Below are positions 57,801 to 61,918 of a stretch of 61,918 nucleotides of DNA, piece after piece. Each line of letters starts with the position of its first letter. The first letter of the stretch is position 1. The position numbers were made by a program, and so were the translations under genes. Source of the DNA: Actinomycetota bacterium. Lineage in GTDB: Bacteria > Actinomycetota > Acidimicrobiia > Acidimicrobiales > MedAcidi-G1. The notes under the pieces were generated by a model. The model ran no database searches and was not told the origin of the DNA. It was given only the letters and a program-made list of their open reading frames with translations. Location: positions 9,726 to 71,643 of the forward strand of contig JACNKQ010000055.1 of NCBI GenBank assembly GCA_014381945.1. The letters run 5' to 3'.

Positions 57801-60800
57801 GGACGACCGGCCCGACGTGACCGCTGAGCCGCGGGCGTTCCGGGTGATGGTGCGTAACGAGGTGTTCCGCTGGGTGCAACTGCTGGCCCGCCGCAAGCAC
57901 GCTGCACTGGCCGAGGTGCCGACTGTCGGCGACGAGCCCTGGACGGCCGCATCGGTAGCGGAGGCCATCGCCCCCTACTGGGACGACTTCGTCGAGATTC
58001 CCACTGACGCCCGCGCAAGGGGCGCCGGGTTCTTCGTGCTCGACGACTCGGGCGGTGTGGGCGCTGAGACCTGGCCCGTCACCCAGACCATCGCCGACCC
58101 CGACGGCTTCCACGAGTGGATCCTCGAGGGCACGGTCGACCTGCCGGCCTCCCGTGAGGAGGGTCGGGCCGTCGTGTCCCTGGCTGCGATCCGGCGTCTC
58201 TAGAAGTCGCGGTCGGCGACGAAGCGGGCGAGGTCGTTGAGGTCGGCCACGGCACCGTCGTCGAAGCCCAGGCCGTCGAGCGCCGTGAGCGCCAGCACCA
58301 GGTGGGCGCCGGCCGACGACTCGGCGTGCGACCGTCCGCCCGCCGCCTCGAGCACCGCCGTCGCACGGGCCACATCGTCGTCGATCAGGTCACCGTCGCG
58401 GCCGTAGATCGCCAGCAGCTCAGCGGCTGCCTCGCCACCCTGGTCGAGCACCACCGCAACAGGGAGCGACTTCTTCCGCTCGCGCAGGTCGTTGCCGACC
58501 GCCTTGCCGGTGACCGACGGGTCGCCCCAGATGCCGAGCACATCGTCGACCGCCTGGAAGGCGCAACCCAGCTCCATGCCGAACTCGTCGAGGGCGTCGA
58601 CCTGGGCGTCCGTGGCCCCGGCCAGCACGGCGCCCACGCTGGCGGAATAGGCCAGCAGCGCCCCCGTCTTGTCGGCCTCCATGGCGACGCACTCGGCGAG
58701 CGTCACCGTGGGCAGGTCGTCGAAGGCCATGTCGGCGGCCTGTCCGGCGATCATCGCCGCCGTGGCCCGGGTGAGGCGGGCGGCGGCCGCCTGGCGTTGC
58801 GGCGACGGGTCGTCGAGCAGCACCTGGTAGGCAAGGTTGTGGAGGGCGTCGCCGGAGATGATCGCCTCGTCCGTGCCGAACGCCGACCACACGGTCGCCC
58901 GGTGCCGACGCTCGGTGTCGCCGTCGATGATGTCGTCGTGCACCAGCGAGAAGTTGTGCACCAACTCGACGGCCACGGCACCCGGCACGGCCACCTCGGC
59001 AGGTGCGCCCACCGCCTCGGCGGAGAGCACCGCCAGCGCCGGACGCAGTCCCTTGCCGGCCCCCAGGTCGGACGGCGAGCCGTCGGCTTCGGCCCAACCG
59101 AAGTGGTAGGTCGACGACCGCCGCAGGCGCTGATCCAGGCCCTCGACGATCGTCCGCAGCGCCGGTTCGACGAGCGAACGGGCCCGCCCGAGGACGTCGG
59201 GGGTGGTCACCCGCGACGATCCTGGAGGAACGGGTAGCGCTCTCGCACCTCGGCCACCCGTGCGGGGTCGACCTCGGCGACGAGCACCTCCTCGCGGCCC
59301 GGCTCGGCCTCGGCCAGCACCTCCCCGAACGGGTCGATGATCACGCTGTCGCCCGTGTACGAGAGCTTCGGATCGGAACCGACCCGGTTGATGCCCACCA
59401 CGTAGGCCTGGTTCTCGATGGCCCGGGCCCGCAGCAGCGTGCGCCAGTGCTCCCGGCGCGCCTCTGGCCAGTTGGCCGGCACCAGGTAGAGGTCGGTGTC
59501 GTGGGCCAGGTCCCAGAAGGCCTCGGCGAAGCGCAGGTCATAGCAGACGAACAAGGTGGTGCGGACGCCGTCGATGTCGACGGTGACGTGCCTGTCGCCG
59601 GCCCGGTAGCGCTCGTGCTCCCTGGCGTACGAGAACGGGTAGAGCTTGTCGTAGTGCTGGGTGGTGCCGTCGGGGGAGGCCACCACGAAGCGGTTCACCG
59701 GGAGCTCGCCGGCGATATCGAGGGTGGGGATCGAGCCGGCGGTCCAGCAGCCGTGGCGGGCCGACTGTGCGCACAGCCACTCGACGCTCGGCCCGTCGGC
59801 CGGTTCGACGATCAGGTCGGTGGCCAGCGAAAAGCCCGTCGGGAACATCTCGGTGAGCACCACCAGGTTCGCCCCCCGGTCGGCCGCCTCGGCGACCATG
59901 CCCTCGAGGTGGGCGTGGTTGGCGGCACGGTCCTCCCAGACCACGTCGTGCTGGACTGCTGCGACCCTCATCCTGGGCCCATTCCCGGTCTGAGTCCTGT
60001 GAGGCGCTCGACGGCCTCGCTGAGCACCTCCGGTTGCTTGCAGAAGGCGAACCGCACCAGGTGGCGGCCGGCGTCCTCGTCGTCGTAGAAAACCGCACTC
60101 GGGATGGCGACCACCCCGCAACGCACCGGCAACGACAGGCAGAAGTCGAGCCCGTCGTCGAAGCCGAGGGGCCGGATGTCGGCGGTGGCGAAGTAGGTGC
60201 CCTCCGGCGGCCGCACCGTGAAGCCCGCCGCCTCGAGCCCGGCGCAGAACAGGTCGCGCCTGGCCTGGAGGTCGTCGGCCAGCTCCGTGTAGTAACCGTC
60301 GTCGAGGCCGAGGGCGGTGACCATGGCGTGCTGGAACGGGCCACCGCTGACGTAGGTAAGGGACTGCTTCGCCACGAGCACCGCCGAGATCAACTCGGCC
60401 GGGCCGTGCGCCCAGCCGATCTTCCAGCCGGTGAACCCGAACGACTTGCCCCCCGACGAGATCGTGAAGGTGCGCCCGGCCATGCCAGGCAGCGTCGCAA
60501 CCGGGATGTGGTGGGCGTCGTCGAAGACAAGGTGCTCGTAGACCTCGTCTGTCACGACCAGCAGGTCGTGTTCGATCGCCACGGCGGCGATGGCGGCCAA
60601 CTCGTCAGCGTCGAAGACCTTACCGGTCGGGTTGTGCGGGGAGTTGAGCAGGATCAGCCGCGTTTCGGGGCCGACGACCGCCTCGAGGTCGGCGACATCG
60701 AAGCGCAGGTCCGGCTCCTGCAGGCGCACCACCCGCCGTCGACCACCGGCCAGGGCGATCGAGGTGGCGTAGTGGTCGAAGTACGGCTCGAACACCACCA

Positions 60801-61918
60801 CCTCGTCGCCCGGTTCGACGAGCGCCAACATCGCCGCAGCGATGGCCTCCGCCGCCCCGGCGGTGACCAGCACCTCGGTGTCGGGGTCGACCTCGAGGCC
60901 GTAGAAGCGCCGCTGGTGGTCGGCCACCGCCCGACGCAATGCCGGAATGCCGAGACCGGGCGGGTACTGGTTGTGGCCCGCCCGGATCGCCGCCACGGCC
61001 GCCTCGAGCACCTCGTCGGGACCGTCGGCATCGGGGAAGCCCTGCCCCAGGTTGATGGCCCCGGTGCGCGCCGCCAACTCCGACATCTCGGTGAAGATCG
61101 TCGTGCCGAACCCCCGGAGGCGCTCGACCAGGTGAGGATTGCGCTCGCCCATCGGCGCAACGGTAGCGGGGGAAGTCGGTTCGGGCGCCTGCCTGTCCAC
61201 CGGCACCGAACTCCTGTCCGGCCAACTAGGCAGTAGGCGTGCCGATCAGGGACTCGCGCAGCTCCCGCTTCACGAACTTGCCGTTGGCGTTGCGGGGCAG
61301 GGCCTCATCCACGAACCACACATGCTGCGGCACCTTGAACGAGGCGATGAGGACCGCCACATGTGCGCGCAACCCATCGGCATCGAGGGTCTGGCCGGGG
61401 AGCAGCAGGATCGCCACGCCGACCGCCTCGCCCAGGCGCTCGTCCGGCACTGCGAACACGGCAGCCTCGGCGATGGCCGGGTGCTCGTAGATGGCGGCCT
61501 CGACCTCGGCCGAATAGACGTTCTCGCCGCCCCGCAGCACCATGTCCTTGGCCCGGTCGACGAGGAACAGGAAGCCGTCGTCGTCGAGGTAGCCGATGTC
61601 GCCGGTGTGGAACCAGCCGTCGGTGAGGATCTCGGCGTTGGCCTCCGGCTGGTTCAGGTAGCCCCGAAACACGTTCGCACCCCGAACCCACAGCTCGCCC
61701 AGGCCACCCGCCGGCTGGTCGCCGCCGTCCTCGGCCACGATCCGGGCCTCCATGATCGGCATGACCGGACCGGCCGACTCGGGCTTGGCGAGGAAGAAAT
61801 GCGCCGAGTTGACCGTCACGACGCCGTTCACCTCGGTGAGGCCGTAGCCGGTGCTGGGCCGGCCCTGGATGCGCTCCTCGATCTTGGCGACCAGGTCCGG
61901 CTGCACGGCGGCGCCGCC

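Overview
The window is a high-GC (about 70 % by eye), densely coded chromosomal segment from an actinobacterium. An Acidimicrobiia-like marine or soil lineage is my best guess. The basis is the GC content and codon use, two LLM-class (F420-type) oxidoreductases, a eukaryote-like IleRS of 1057 aa, methylmalonyl-CoA mutase MutAB with MeaB, an AddAB-like nuclease pair, a DtxR-family metal regulator, many acyl-CoA synthetases and frequent GTG starts. No rRNA, tRNA, CRISPR array, IS element or prophage was seen. Both ends cut through genes, and the first 65 bases are nearly pure G.

Layout. 1-4.5 kb: poly-G edge, partial LysR regulator divergent from inositol-phosphate synthase, a PhyH-type dioxygenase and an acyl-CoA synthetase. 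4.5-11 kb: AddB-like/AddA-like recombination nuclease operon. 11-17.6 kb: CitE-like lyase, LLM oxidoreductase, acidic tandem-repeat protein, second PhyH enzyme, acyl-CoA synthetase and a predicted beta-propeller protein. 17.6-24.6 kb: ileS and nrdAB. 24.7-26.3 kb: an AT-richer islet with a secreted Cys/Trp-rich protein and two paralogous two-TM mini-proteins, one frameshifted. 26.3-32.7 kb: Tat-exported PhoX-like protein and the mutA-mutB-meaB operon. 32.8-41 kb: MFS exporter, LLM enzyme, SDR, then epoxide hydrolase, alpha/beta hydrolase and formylglycine-generating enzyme with overlapping stop/start codons, then dusB and maf. 40.8-46.3 kb: an iron module (FetB-like permease, ferric ABC importer, DtxR-type regulator, palindromic operator). 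46.4-52.3 kb: Cys-less thiolase homologue, nitronate monooxygenase, MBL hydrolase, SDR and acyl-CoA synthetase. 52.35-53.5 kb: a DUF3179 lipoprotein interrupted by one in-frame TGA. 53.6-61.9 kb: lipocalin-like protein, ABM monooxygenase, tag, Ski2-like helicase, and an aminotransferase, omega-amidase and polyprenyl synthase operon, then a partial acyl-CoA synthetase.

The most striking observation is the DUF3179 gene at 52351..53517 (minus). Its single TGA sits exactly where the family has the first Cys of a CxxC motif. Fifteen nucleotides downstream is a perfect 7-bp hairpin with a G-first tetraloop, which fits the bacterial SECIS rules. This looks like a selenoprotein with a UxxC redox motif. 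A Cys-to-stop mutation or a sequencing error are the alternatives.

A second theme is transcription. At least fourteen start codons have a TANNNT hexamer ending 6-8 nt upstream, the signature of leaderless mRNAs. This also helps fix several starts (mutA, fetB-like, aminotransferase). Functionally the region mixes housekeeping genes (ileS, nrdAB, dusB, maf, tag, addAB) with lipid, propionate and xenobiotic catabolism genes and an iron-responsive locus.
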